Below, piece after piece: positions 29,731 to 41,445 of a stretch of DNA of 64,000 nucleotides. The position numbers and the translations under genes are program-made. Every line of letters starts with the position of its first letter. Position 1 is the stretch's first letter. Below the pieces are notes generated by a model that did not search any database, had not been told where the DNA came from, and saw only the letters and a list, made by a program, of their open reading frames with translations. Source of the stretch: Sorex araneus. Lineage: Eukaryota; Chordata; Mammalia; Eulipotyphla; Soricidae. The stretch is taken from the NCBI RefSeq assembly GCF_027595985.1, contig NC_073313.1:106349052-106413051 (forward strand), read 5' to 3'.

Positions 29731-30019
29731 CAGTTTTTCATCACTGGTCATACTTTCATCAACATCCTAGAATGACAATTGTAAATTTTCCTATAGTGGC
29801 ATTCATTCATTTTTTTGGGAAACATTTAAATTAATTTGACTTAGAAAATTGATATTATTTTGAAATGACTCTCAATTTTCCATATCTAAAAATTATCTTT
29901 ATCTATATCTGCTCTCATTTACTTCTCTGTTCTTCAAAAAAAATTTCCCATGTCCTGTCCAAGTCTACCTCTACTTGGTTCTGGTGCATATCAATACTTC
30001 CTTAAGAATTTCAATTGAA

Positions 30020-33000
30020 CGGCCTTATCGCCTCTAGATAGATCGACAAGAACGAAACTCAACAAGGAAACGCTGACTCTGAAAGAAGAAATTGAAGAGA
30101 GAGGCCTAACAGACCTATACAGGGTTTTACATCCCATAAAGAAAGAATACACGTTCTTTTCCAGTGCACATGGAACATTTTCTAAAATAGACCATGTACT
30201 GGGCCCCAGAACATACCTCAATAGAATTGGAAAAATAGAAATTGTATCAACCATTTTTTTCAGATCACGATGCGCTGAAGATAGAAGCTAACCACTCACC
30301 GACACGGAGAACCAAATCAAACACCTGGAAATTAAACAATTCAATGTTGAACAATGAGTGGGTCAGGAAGAAAATCAAGGAAGAAATCAAGAGATACCTC
30401 GAAACAAACGAGAATGAAGAAACGAGCTACCAAAACCTATGGGACAACAGCTAAAGCCGTGTGAAGGGAAAAATTTATAGCTCTCCAAGCATTCCTCAGG
30501 ATGGAAGAAAGGGCCCACATAGATAGCTTGACTTCACGGCTCAAGACCTTAGAAAAGGACCAGAAAAAGGAACCCAAACCAGATCGAAGGAAAGAAATAA
30601 TAAAAATTAGAGCAGAAATTAATGACATCAAAACCAAAAAAACAATCCGAAAGATCAATGAAACAAAGAGCTGGTTCTTTGAGAAAATAAATAAGAGTGA
30701 TGAACCGCTAACAAGACTCACAAAGAAAGAAAGAGATAGAACCCTAATAAATCGAATCAGAAATGTAAAGGAGGATATCATGACAGAAACCAGTGAGATA
30801 CAAAAGATCATTAGAGACTACTTTGAAGGACCATATGCCACAAAACAGGAGAACCTAAAAGAAATGAATGAATTCCTTGACTCCAACAATCTCCCAAGAC
30901 TGAACAAAGAAGAATTGGAATACCTGAATAGACCCATTAATGTTAAGGAAATTGAAACTGTAATCAAAAATATCCCTAAAAACAAAAGCCCAGGCCCAGG
31001 TGGTTTCACCGGTGAATTCTTCCAAACATTTCAAGAAGACCTGTTGCCAGTTCTCCTCAAACTTTTCCAGGAAATTGAAAAACCAGGAACTCTCCCAAAC
31101 AGTTTCTATGAAGGACACATCTCCCTAATATCAAAAGCAAACAAAGACAACACTAAGAAAGAAAATTACCGACCAATATCCCTGATGAACACCGATGCGA
31201 AGATCCTCAACAAAATACTAGCAAATAGGATCCAACAACTCATCAAAAAGATCATACGTCACGACCAAGGGGGATTCATCCCGGGGATGCAAGGATGGTT
31301 TAACATTCGGAAATCAATCAAAATAATCCACCATATCAACAAAAGTAAAGATAAAAACCATATGATCATATCAATAGATGCAGAGAAAGCATTTGACAAG
31401 ATCCAACATCCTTTCATGATGAAAACCCTCGCCAAAATGGGGTTTGGAGGAACTTTCCTCAAGATAGTTGAAGCCATCTATCACAAGCCTACGGCAAGCA
31501 TTATCCTCAATGGGGAAAAACTAAGGGCCTTTCCTCTGAGATCAGGCACAAGACAAGGATGCCCACTCTCACCACTCCTCTTCAGTATAGTGCTGGAAGT
31601 ACTTGCGATAGCTATTAGACAAGAAAAAGAGATTAAGGGCATCCAGATAGGAAAGGAAGAAATCAAATTCTCACTGTTTGCAGACGATATGATACTATAT
31701 CTAGAGAAGCTAACACCTCTACTAAGAAACTATTAGAAACAATAGACTTATACAGTAAAGTCGCAGGCTATAAAATCAATACCCAAAAATCCATGGCCTT
31801 CATATATGCAAACAATGAGGCAGAGGAAAGGGGCATGAAAAAAGCAATCCCATTCACAATCGTGCCCCAGAAAATCAAGTACCTCGGAATCAGCTTAACC
31901 AAGGAAATAAAAGACCTCTACAAAGAAAACTACAAAACGCTACTGCATGAAATAAAAGAGGACATGAGGAAATGGAAACATATACCCTGTTCGTGGATAG
32001 GGAGAATCATTATTGTCAAAATGGCAATACTCCCCAAAGCATTATACAGATTCAACGCGATCCCTATAAGGATACCCATGGCATTCTTCAAAGAAATGGA
32101 TCAAGCAATCCTAAAATGCACATGGAACAACAAACGCGCACGGATAGCTAAAACAATTCTTGGGAAAAAGACGATGGGAGGCATCACCCTCCCCAACCTC
32201 AAACTTTATTACAAAGCAGTAACAATTAAAACAGCATGGTACTGGAACAAAGGCAGAGCCGCAGACCAATGGAACAGGGTGGAGTATCCCTACACACAAC
32301 CCCAAATGTATGATCATCTAATCTTTGATAAGGGAGCAAGAGATGTGAAGTGGAGCAAGGAAAGCCTCTTTAACAAATGGTGCTGGCACAACTGGACAAC
32401 CACATGCAAAAAAATGGGCTTAGACCTCGACCTGTCACCATGCACAAAAGTCAGATCTAAATGGATTAAAGACCTCAACATCAGACCACAAACCATAAGG
32501 TTTCATCAAAGACAAGGTCGGCAAAACCCTCCACGATATTGAAAATAAAGGTATCTTCAAAGATGACATGGAACTAAGCAATCTAGTAGAAACAGAGATC
32601 AACAGATGGGACTACATTAAACTAAAAAGCTTCTGCACCGCAAAAAGATGCAGTGACCAGAATACAAAGACTATCTACAGAATGGGAAAGGATATTCACA
32701 CAATACCCATCAGATAAGGGGTTGGTATCAATGGTATATAAAGCACTGGATGAACTCTACAAGAAGAAAACATCCAATCCCATCAGAAAATGGGGTGAAG
32801 AAATGAACAGAAAATTTACCAAGGAAGAGATACGAATGGGAAAAAAGCACATGAAAAAGTGCTCTACATCACTAATCATCAGGGAGATGCAGATCAAAAC
32901 AACCATGTGATACCACCTCACACCACAGAGACTAGCCCACATTCAAAAGAACAAAAGCAACCGCTGTTGGAGGGGATGTGGGGAGAAAGGGACCCTTCTA

Positions 33001-33884
33001 CACTGCTGGTGGGAATGTCAACTGGTTCAGCCCTTTTGGAAAACAATATGGACGATTCTCAAAAAATTAGATATTGAACTCCCATTTGATCCAGCAATAC
33101 CACTGCTGGGAATATATCCCAGAGAAGCAAAAAAGTATATTCGAAATGACATATGCACTTATATGTTCATTGCAGCACTGTTTACAATAGCCAGAATCTG
33201 GAAAAAACCCGAGCGCCCTAGAACAGATGACTGGTTGAAGAAACTTTGGTACATTTATACAGTGGAATACTATGCAGCTGTTAGAAAAAAGGAGGTCATG
33301 AATTTTGCATATAAGTGGATCGGCATGGAAAATATCATGCTAAGTGAAATGAGTCAGAAAGAGAAAGACAGACATAGAATGATTGCACTCATCTGTGGAA
33401 TAGAGAATAACAGAGTAGGAGACTAACACCCAACAATAGAAGAATAGTAGAAATAAGTACCAGGAGTTTGACTCCATGGCTTGGAAGCTGGCCTCACATT
33501 CTAGGGAGAGGGCAACTTAGAGAAGGGACCACCAAGTATAATGCGGTCGGAGGCCATGTTGGGAAAGGGTGATGCGGGCTGAATGTTGACTAGATACTGA
33601 ACACAGTGGCCACTCAACAACTCTATTGCGAACCACAACAGCTAATTAGAGAGAGAACAAAAGGAAATGCCCTTCCACAGTGTCAGGGTGGGGTGAGGGG
33701 AGATGGGATTGGGGAGGGTAGGAGGGATGTTGGGTGTACAGTTGGTGGAGAATGGGCACTGGTGAAGGCATGAGTTCTCAAACTTTGTATGGGGGAAGCA
33801 TGAGCACAAAAATGTATAAATCTGTAACTGTACCCTAATGGTGATTCACTAATTAAAAATAAATAAATTTTAAAAAATTAAAAA
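30020..33884 (+). mobile_element. Young 5'-truncated L1, 3.9 kb, with perfect TSD
   Basis: A perfect 16-bp TSD, AAGAATTTCAATTGAA, lies at 30004-30019 and 33885-33900. The insert starts within the endonuclease domain and contains the rest of ORF2, a type A 3' UTR (33430-33840) with G-rich tract, and the end GTGATTCACTAATTAAAAAT plus an A-rich tail. ORF1, the 5' UTR and the N-terminal endonuclease are missing. The intact TSD and long open stretches make it the youngest-looking large L1 here. It is a good reference for the other fragments. Confidence 0.97.
30060..33426 (+). pseudogene. L1 ORF2 (endonuclease C-terminus, RT, C-terminal domain), broken
   Basis: ORF2p nicks target DNA and copies L1 RNA. 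What is seen: the endonuclease end FFSSAHGTFSKIDHVLGPRT with the catalytic SDHDALKIE block (frame slip in a T run at about 30255); an open stretch of 411 codons (30501-31736) with the reverse transcriptase core, including [38 protein letters not shown] and the active-site FADDM; then [17 protein letters not shown] to NKWCWHNW (31793-32542) and the C-terminal cysteine region CWRGCGEKG...LLHCWWEC. Breaks: an extra base near 30441, TGA at about 30459, a lost base near 31711, extra bases near 32497 and 32645, and TGA at 32908. It cannot make ORF2p. Confidence 0.95.
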
Positions 33885-33900
33885 AAGAATTTCAATTGAA

Positions 33901-34212
33901 ATACAGTCTCTCTTTTGTATGTTCCCCTTTCGTCAGCATGCAAACAAGTCCAAGGTACTCTTATGCTGAAAATTTAACACTAATGTGGACTCAATATCTT
34001 TTAAGCAAGTATGCTCTTTCTTTTTTTCTTTTGTTTCAGAATTTTTGCAAAAATATTCATACCACTGTTTTTTGGTTTGTCTATTTTTCTTAATTTCCCA
34101 TTCTTATCAGCCAGATAATTTTAAACTGATATCTACTCCTAAAAGAGTAATTTCTACAGAAAATTCTCTTGCAAAGTATGTTAATGATCTCCTAATTGCC
34201 AGGTCAATGGAT
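33901..34212. other. No recognised feature
   Basis: AT-rich flank between two L1 insertions, nothing supportable. Confidence 0.4.
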
Positions 34213-34700
34213 TCTTTAACTTTTTATTTTATTGAAGCACTGTGATTTACAGTTATTCATAGTTAAGTTTTAGACATAAAATGTTTCACCAATAGATCCC
34301 ACCACCTGTGTCAACTTTTCTCCAACAATGTTTTTGGTTTCCCTCCCTCTCCTCACACCACAGTCTTCCATCTTGACTGGCACCATTTTCAGTTCAATTG
34401 TTAAAGTTTAGGTCTCAGGATTTCAGTGTTGTTAGCTTTGTGGTTTGGGTATTTAGCACTTTCATTTCCAACAACGCCCATGTACATGAATCCTTGTTAC
34501 TCCTGCCCCCTCTTGCTTCTCATCTTTTCTCCCCCTCCATCTGACTCTATTTATTTCTTTTCCTTCATATTCTCTAGACCAAGGGTGATCTAGGTTTCCA
34601 CCTTTCAATCTTTGTATTACATTGTCCAGTTGTTCTAAATACCATATATAAATGATACCATTCTGCGTTTATCCTTCTTGTCTTATTTCATTTAACATGA
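34213..34700 (-). mobile_element. Older L1 3' UTR, antisense
   Basis: TTATTGAAGCACTGTGATTT, CCAATAGATCCCACCACCTG, TCTTGACTGGCACCATTTTC and the CTAGACCAAGGGTGATCTAG block parallel 15655-16100. It is an older 3' UTR type than the A and B types. Confidence 0.7.
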
Positions 34701-34804
34701 TATGTTAATATATAAATGGATCATGAAGTTGTGGAATAGATGATTCTCTGATTTTCCTATTATTCGATCACTCTGGGTGAAGATTGAACTTTTTAAAGTA
34801 AATA

Positions 34805-34975
34805 ATTTTAAAATCTTTTAAAGCATCATGATTCACAAAGTTATTTACAGTCGAGTTTTAAACATACAGTATCGCAGCACCAAACCCACCACCAGTAACA
34901 ACTAACTTCCAGCAATGTATTAAGTTTCCTTTCCAAATGCCCCCTATAGAGGGCTGCACTCTTGACTGATGCCTT
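34805..34975 (-). mobile_element. Older L1 3' UTR, antisense, host of the nested L1
   Basis: TTTAAAGCATCATGATTCAC, TATCGCAGCACCAAACCCAC and the CTCTTGACTGATGCC block match the older type in order. Its continuation appears to resume at about 41085 (CCTTTTAGAAAGTG), so the L1 nest at 34976-41079 interrupts it. Confidence 0.6.
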
Positions 34976-35193
34976 TTTAAAAAAATATTAGTGAATCACC
35001 ATGAGGTACATTTACAGACTTACAAGTTTCATGCTTGTGTTTGAGTCAAACAATGATGGAGAATCCATTCCTCCAACAGAGCCCATTTTCCCCCACCAAT
35101 GGTTCTAGCATCCCTCCCAACACCCCCACCCCACCCCCTCCACCCCACCTGCCTCTGTGGCAGGGCATTCCCTTTTGCTCTCTCTCTCCTTTT

Positions 35194-36613
35194 ATTTTAT
35201 TTTATTTTATTTTTATTTTTTATTGAATCACCATGTGGAAAGTTACAAAGCTTTCAGGCTTAAGTCTCAGTTACACAATGCTCAATCACACATCCCTTCA
35301 ACAGTGCACATATTCCACTACCAAGAACCACAGTAAAACTCTCCCTCATCCCCCCACCTACCCAGGCCCCACCACGCCTGTGTAGCTGATAAATTTCACT
35401 TTACTTTCTCTTTACTTTGATTACATTCAATATTTCAAAAAAAACTCACTATTATAGTTTGGAGTTTCCCCCCCTACAGTCAGACCTGCTGGAAAGGAAG
35501 CATTTGATACTTTGTTTTCCATTGCTGAGAATGAAGATATATGAGGTCGTGTGGCTACAATAGCGGCCATGAGGTTTTGAATTTCTGTATTTTAGTATTT
35601 TAGTAACTGAGTCCAGAGAAATTTCTGCCAGAAGTTGGATCATTGCAAGCTCGGACCTCTCTGCTACTTTATATTCCACATATGAGTGCAATCTTTCTAT
35701 GTCTGACTCTTTTTTCTGACTCATTTCACTCAACATGATACTTTCTATGTTGATTCACTTATGTGCAAATTTCATGACTTCATGTTTTCTAACAGGTACA
35801 TAGTATTCCATTGTGTAGATGTACCAAAGTTTCTTTAACCAGTCATCTGATTTTGGGTACTCTGTTTTTTTTCCAGATTGTGGCTATTGTAAAAAGTGCT
35901 GCAATGAACATAGAAATGCAAATGTCATTTCTACTATACCTTTTTGCCTCTCCAGGATATATTCCCAGCAATGGTATTGCTTGGTCAAATGGGAGCTCAA
36001 TTTCTAATTTTTTGAGAATCGTCCATATTGTTTTCCAAAAGGGCTGAACAATTCAGCATTCCCACCAGCAGTAAAGAAGAGTCCCTTTCTCCCTACAACC
36101 ACACCAATACCGGTTGCTTTTTTTTTTGGATGTGGGCCAGTCTCTGTGGTGTGAGATGCTATCTCATTGTTGTTTTGATCTGTATCTCCATGATGATTAG
36201 TGATGTTGAGCATTTTCTCATGTGCCTCTCAGCCATTCGGATTTCTTCGTTGGGGAAGTTTCTGTTCATTTCCTCACACCATTTTTTTTTATTGGGTCGG
36301 CAGTTTTCTTCTTGTGGAGTTCAACCAGTGCCTTGTATATCCTTGATATCAACCCCTATTCAGATGGGTATTGGGTAAATATCCTTTCCCATTCTGTAGG
36401 CTGTCGTTGGAGTTTGGTCACCGTATCTTTTGAGGTGCAGAAGCTTCTTAGTTTAAGGTAGTCCCATCTATTTATCTCTGTTTTCACTTGATTGACTTGT
36501 ATGGTAAAGTTGAAGGCTATAAATTCAACACCCAAAAGTCCATGGCTTTCCTATATGCAAATAATGAGAGAGAAGAAAGCAATATGATAAAAGCAATTCC
36601 GTTCACAATTGTA
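35194..36613. mobile_element. Twin-primed L1 with type B 3' UTR, with TSD
   Basis: TSD TCTCTCTCTCCTTTT (35179-35193) and TCTCTCTGTCCTTTT (36614-36628), one mismatch in 15. From 35194 to about 36495 the minus strand reads A-tail, type B 3' UTR (GTCAGACCTGCTGG block at 35480 is its antisense) and ORF2 C-terminus. From about 36496 to 36613 the plus strand reads an upstream ORF2 piece coding [20 protein letters not shown]. The inverted upstream segment is the twin-priming signature. Confidence 0.9.
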
Positions 36614-36830
36614 TCTCTCTGTCCTTTTGGTTATTGTGGTTTGCAGTAGAGGTATTTAGTGGTCATCATGTTCTATCTATAGTCTACTTTCAGCCAGCAT
36701 CTCCCATCCTGAGCGGGCCCTCCTAGAACCCTTTACCTGTTACTCTCTTCACTATTTGAGCTTCCTTTTCCCCCAGCGTGTGAAGCCGGCTTCTAAGCTG
36801 TGGAGGCGTCCTCCCATTCTGTTACTTTAT

Positions 36831-39073
36831 CTTTTTATTTATAAATTGGTTTTATGAAACTGAAAAACCAAAATAGGAACAACCTGTATTAACCCCAGAA
36901 CATAATGATTAATGTCAATGCAATATATTTTAAATAAATCCAACCCACACAAAACAAAAGTATATACAAATTCAGAAAATGCTAAAAGCGGTAGGGCTTT
37001 ATATATTAAGAATGATGGGCCAGAGAAGCAGTATAATGAGTAAGGCTCTTGCCTTTCATGCAGCCAATGCAAGTTCAATCCCCAGAATCCTATACGGTTC
37101 TCCAAGACCCACAAGGAATATGTCCTGAGTATAACTCTGTGTGTTTTTTTTAAATTTTTTTATTGAGTCACCATGTGGAAAGTTACAAAGTTTTCAGGTT
37201 TAAATCTCAGTTATACAATGCTCGAATACCCATCCCCTCACCAGTGCACATATTCCACCACCAAGAATCCCAGTATAACTCCACCCCGCACCCCCACACA
37301 ACCTAACCCCCCCACGCCCCTAGCCTCCCCACCCTTAGCCCCACCACCTGTGTAACTAATAAATTTCACTTTACTTTCACTTTGATTGCATACAATATTT
37401 CAACAAAACTCACTATTATTGTTTGGAGAGTCTCTCCCCTAAAGTCAGACCTGCTGAAAAGGAAGCATTAGATAATTTGTTTTCCATTGCTGAGGATGAA
37501 GAGGTATGAGGTCGAGTGACCACACTTAGCGGCCTCTCGGATTTGGGTTTCTGTATTTTAGAATTTTAGTAACTAATTCCAGAGAGATATCTGCCAGAAG
37601 TTGCATCGTTGCCAACTTGTACTTCTCAGTTACATTATATTCCACATATGAGTGCAATCTTTCTATGTCTGTCTCTTTCTTTCTGACTCATTTCACTCAA
37701 CATGATACTTTCCATGTTGATCCATTTATATGCAAATTTCATGACTTCATGTTTCCTGACGGCTACATAGTATTCCATTGTGTAGATGTACCAGAGTTTC
37801 TTTAACCAGTCATCTGTTTCGGGGCACTCTGTTTTTTTCCAGATTGTGGCTATTGTAAACAGTGCTGCAATGAACACAGAAATACATATGCCATCTCTAC
37901 TATACCGTTTTGCCTCTCCGGGATATATTCCAGGAGTGGTATTGCTGGGTCAAATGGAAGCTCAATTTCTAATCTTTTGAGAATTGTCCCTATTGTTTTC
38001 CAAAAGGGCTGAACCAGTCGGCATTCCCACCAGCAGTGAAGAAGAGTCCCTTTCTCCCCACATCCACACCAACACTGGTTGCTTTTGTTTTTTGGGATGT
38101 GGGCCAGTCTCTGTGGTGTGAGATGATATCTCATGGTTGTTTTGATCTGCATCTCCCTGATGATTAGTGATGTGGAACATTTTCTCATGTGCGTCTGAGC
38201 CATTCGGATTTCTTCTTTAGGAAATTTTCTGTTCATTTCATCACCCCATTTTTGATCAGGTTGCAGTTTTCTTCTTGTGGAGTTCAACCAGTGCATTGTA
38301 TATCCTTGTTATCAACCCTTTATCGGATGGGTACTGCATAAATATCCTTTCCCATTATGTAGATTGTCTTTGTACTTTGGTCACTGTTTCTCTTGAGGTG
38401 CAGAAGCTTCTTAGTTTGAGATAGTCCCATTTATTTATCTCTGTTTTCACTTGCTTGGCCAGTGGTGAGTCAGCTTTGAAGATACCTTTGGCTTCAATGT
38501 CATGGAGGGTTTTGCCGACCTTGTCTTCAATGTACCTTAGGGATTCTGGTCTGATGTTGAGGTCCTTAATCCATTTTGATCTGACTTTTGTACATGGTGA
38601 TAGGTGGAGGTCTAAGCCCATTTTTTTGCATGTAGCTGTCCAGTTTTGTCAGCACAATTTGTTAAACATGCATTCCTTGCTCCACTAGCCTTTTTTGCTC
38701 CCTTATCAAATATTAGATGGTCATATATTTGGGGGGATGTGTCAGAGTATTCAACCTTGTTTCATTGGTCTGCCGCTCTGCCTTTGTTCCAGTACCAAGC
38801 TGTTTTAATGACTACCGCTTTGTAGTAGAATTCAGGAAATAAAAGAAGACATAAGGAAATGGAAAAATATCCCTGCTCATGGATTGGAAGAATGAATATT
38901 GTCAAAATGGCAATTCTCCCCAAAGCATTGTACAAATTCAATGTGATCCCTATAGAGATACCCTTGTCATTCTTCAAAGAAATGGAGCAAGCGCTCCTGA
39001 AATTCATATGGAACAATAAGCCCCCACGAATAGCTAAAGCAATTCTTGGGAAAAAGAAAATGGGAGGAATCAA
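36831..39073. mobile_element. Twin-primed L1 carrying a 3' transduction, with 21-bp TSD
   Basis: A perfect 21-bp TSD (36810-36830 and 39074-39094, containing CCTCCCATTCTGTTACTT) bounds 2.24 kb. In minus-strand sense it reads: an inverted ORF2 piece (38829-39073, plus-strand [20 protein letters not shown]); ORF2 C-terminus (to about 37640); type B 3' UTR with an A-rich end (37149-37640); then about 315 bp of non-L1 flank (36831-37148) that ends AATTTATAAATAAAAAG. That last part carries its own AATAAA and A tail, so read-through past the L1 signal to a downstream one best explains it. The flank contains an antisense old SINE. Confidence 0.9.
37017..37148 (+). mobile_element. Old A-tailed SINE inside the transduced segment
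   Basis: GGGCCAGAGAAGCAGTATAA, GCCTTTCATGCAGCCAATGC, B box AAGTTCAATCC, TATACGGTTCTCC and GTCCTGAGTATAACTCTGTG follow SINE order. Its orientation is opposite to the L1 that carried it. Confidence 0.75.
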
Positions 39074-39722
39074 CCTCCCATTCTGTTACTTTATATTCCA
39101 CAAATGAGTGCAATCTTTCTATGTCTGACCCTCTCTTTCTGACTCATTTCACTTAGCATGATACTTTCCATGATGATCCACCTATATGCAAAGTTCCTGA
39201 CTTCATTTTTTCTAACAGCTGCATAGTATTTCATTGTATAGATGTACCAAAGTTTCTTTAACTAGTCATCTGTTCTTGGGCACTCATGTTTTTTTCCAGA
39301 TTCTGGCTATTGTAAACAGTGCTGCCATGAACATATAAGTGCAGATGTCATTTTGACTATACTTTTTTGCTTCTCGGGGATATATTCCCAGCAGTGGTAT
39401 TGCTGGGTCAAATGTGAGCTCAATTTCTAGTTTTTTGAGAATCATCCATATTGTTTTCCAAAAGCTCTGAACCAGTCGGCATTCCCACCAGCAGTGTAGA
39501 AGGGTCCCTTTCTCGCCACATCCCCTCCAACAGCGGTTGCTTTTGTTCTTTTGGATGTGTGCCATTCTCTGTGGTGTGAAGTGGTATCTCATGGTTGTTT
39601 TGATCTGCATCTACCTGATGATTAGTGATGTAGAGCTCTTTTTCATGTACCTTTTGGCCATTCATATCTCTAACTTTGGAAAGTTTCTGTTCATTTCTTT
39701 GCCCCATTTTCTGATGGGGTTC

Positions 39723-40077
39723 TGTAAAGTAACACGCAACCCGAAGATTCTTCTTCCAGCTATTTATTAAGAAACCTTCTCATGCAAACGGAAAAAAGGA
39801 CGAACGAAGCATGGACTAAGGACGAACGAAGGAAAAGGAACCAGGGGGGAACCACTAGCTAGGCAGCTTCCCTCCTTATATACCTCTCGCTGCTTGTTTT
39901 CGCCCACGTGTCTGCATCTAATAGGTTAGTTACAGCTTATGGGCATGGCAAGACATCCTGTTTCCTTATTAGGAATTGTTTTCGAAGCACACAGGTGTTG
40001 TTTACGAAGAACGGTGCAATTTACAAGCACAGTGCAACTGTTGTTGCAAAGCACGGTCCCCGTGGAGGCTCTCCACA
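39723..40077 (-). mobile_element. Solo LTR with 6-bp TSD
   Basis: It interrupts the parent antisense L1 and is flanked by GGGTTC at 39717-39722 and 40078-40083. On the minus strand it starts TGTGGAGAGCCTCCACGGGG and ends GGGTTGCGTGTTACTTTACA, so it has TG...CA ends. It holds a TATA box GGTATATAAGG and an AATAAA signal (TTCTTAATAAATAGCTGG) about 120 bp further on. Length 355 bp. A 6-bp TSD is typical of class II (betaretrovirus-like) integration. No internal retroviral sequence remains, so it arose by LTR-LTR recombination. Confidence 0.92.
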
Positions 40078-41079
40078 GGGTTCGATGTTTTCTTCTTGTA
40101 GAGTTCAACCAGTGCCTTATATACCCTTGATATCAACCCCTTATCTAATGGGTATTGGGTGAATATCCTTTCCCAATCTGTAGGTTGTCTTTGTATTCTG
40201 GTCACTGTATCTTTGTGGTGCATAAGTTTTTCAGTTTAATGTAGTCCCATTTGTTTATCTCTGTTTCCACTTGGTTGGCCAGTTCCATGTCATCTTTGAA
40301 GATAACTTTATCTTCAATATCGTGGAGGGTTTTGCCGACCTTGTCTTCAATGTACCTTATTGTTTGTGGTCTGATGTTGAGGTCTTTAATCCATTTATAT
40401 CTGACTTTTGTGAATGGTGTCAGATGGAGATCTAAGTCCATTCTTTGGCATGTAGTTTTCCAGTTGTGCCAGCACCATTTGTTAAAGATGCTTTCCATGC
40501 TCCACTTCACATCTCTTGCTCCCTTATCAAAGATTAGATGATCATACATTTGGGGTTGTGTGTAGGTATATTCCACCCTGTTCCATTGGTCTGCGGCTCT
40601 GCCTTTGTTTCAGTACCATGCTGTTTTAATTGTTACCGTTTTGTAGTGAAGTTTAAGGTTGGGGAGGGTGATGCCTCCTATTGTCTTTTTACCCAGGAAT
40701 TGTTTTAGCTATCAGTTTGTTGTTCCATATGAATTTTAAGTTTGCTTGATCCATTTCTTTGAAGAATTTCATGTTTATCCTTATAGGGATCGCGTTGAAT
40801 CTGTATAATGCTTTGGGGAGTTTCTTAGTAGAGGCATTAGGCTTCTCTAGATATAGTATCATATAATCTGAGAATAGTGAGAGTTTGATTTCTTCCTTTA
40901 CTATCTGGATGCCCTTGATCTCTTTTTCTTGTCTAACAGCTATCGCAAGTACTACCAGTACTATATTGAAGAGAAATGGTGAGAGTGGGCATCCTTGTCT
41001 CATTCCTGATCTTAAAGGGAAGTCCCTTAGTTTTTCCCCACTGAGGATAATGATTGCTGTAGGCTTGTGGTAGATGGCT

Positions 41080-41277
41080 TTTTCCTTTTAGAAAGTGTTT
41101 TTACAATATTGTTTATGATAGGGTTTCCTGAACACAATAATCTAACATTGAGCCCTCCACTAGAGTGTCTGACCCTCTCCCAGATTGTCTTTGTGCCCCC
41201 TATTCCACTCCCATATACTATTGAAAACCATGCATGATATGTATAACATACCTTAAGACACAAATCAGAACATTTTT
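41080..41277 (-). mobile_element. Probable continuation of older L1 3' UTR
   Basis: CCTTTTAGAAAGTGTTTTTA and ACAATATTGTTTATGATAGG compare with the segment after CTTGACAGGCACTTTTGAAA at 15803. I infer it is the right part of 34805-34975, separated by the L1 nest. Confidence 0.4.
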
Positions 41278-41445
41278 CTGGCTTTTTAAGTCTCACCCTG
41301 TGATGCACAGGGGTTACTCCTGGTTCATGCACTCAGGAATTACTCCTAGCAGTGCTTGGGGGACCATATGGGAAGCTGAGAATCGAACCTGGATCGGCCA
41401 CATGCAATTCAAACGCCCTACCCTCTGTGCTATATTGGAATCTGT
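41278..41445 (-). mobile_element. SOR-type SINE, A-tailed
   Basis: Minus strand: head with GCACAGAGGGTAGGGCGTTT, B box AGGTTCGATTCTC, GGTCCCCCAAGCACTGCTAG and GTGCATCACAGGGTGAGAC. Moderately diverged full-length copy. Confidence 0.85.

Larger units (their letters stand above)
34976..41079 (-). mobile_element. Antisense L1 holding three younger insertions
   Basis: The parent L1 is the sum of 34976-35193, 36614-36830, 39095-39722 and 40084-41079. It reads type A 3' UTR (TTAGTGAATCACCATGAGGT; GCCTCTGTGGCAGGGCATTC | CTTTTGGTTATTGTGG), ORF2 C-terminus from TATTCCACAAATGAGTGC onward, and reverse transcriptase back to the RQGCPLSP block. Joining the parts restores normal L1 order at every junction. 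An internal deletion near 40815-40835 fuses EKPNASTKK to [11 protein letters not shown], removing roughly 300 bp. The RT active-site block reads FSDYM in place of FADDM. It is 5' truncated at about 41079. A TSD of GATGCCTTTTT/GATGGCTTTTT type is possible but weak. Confidence 0.85.
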
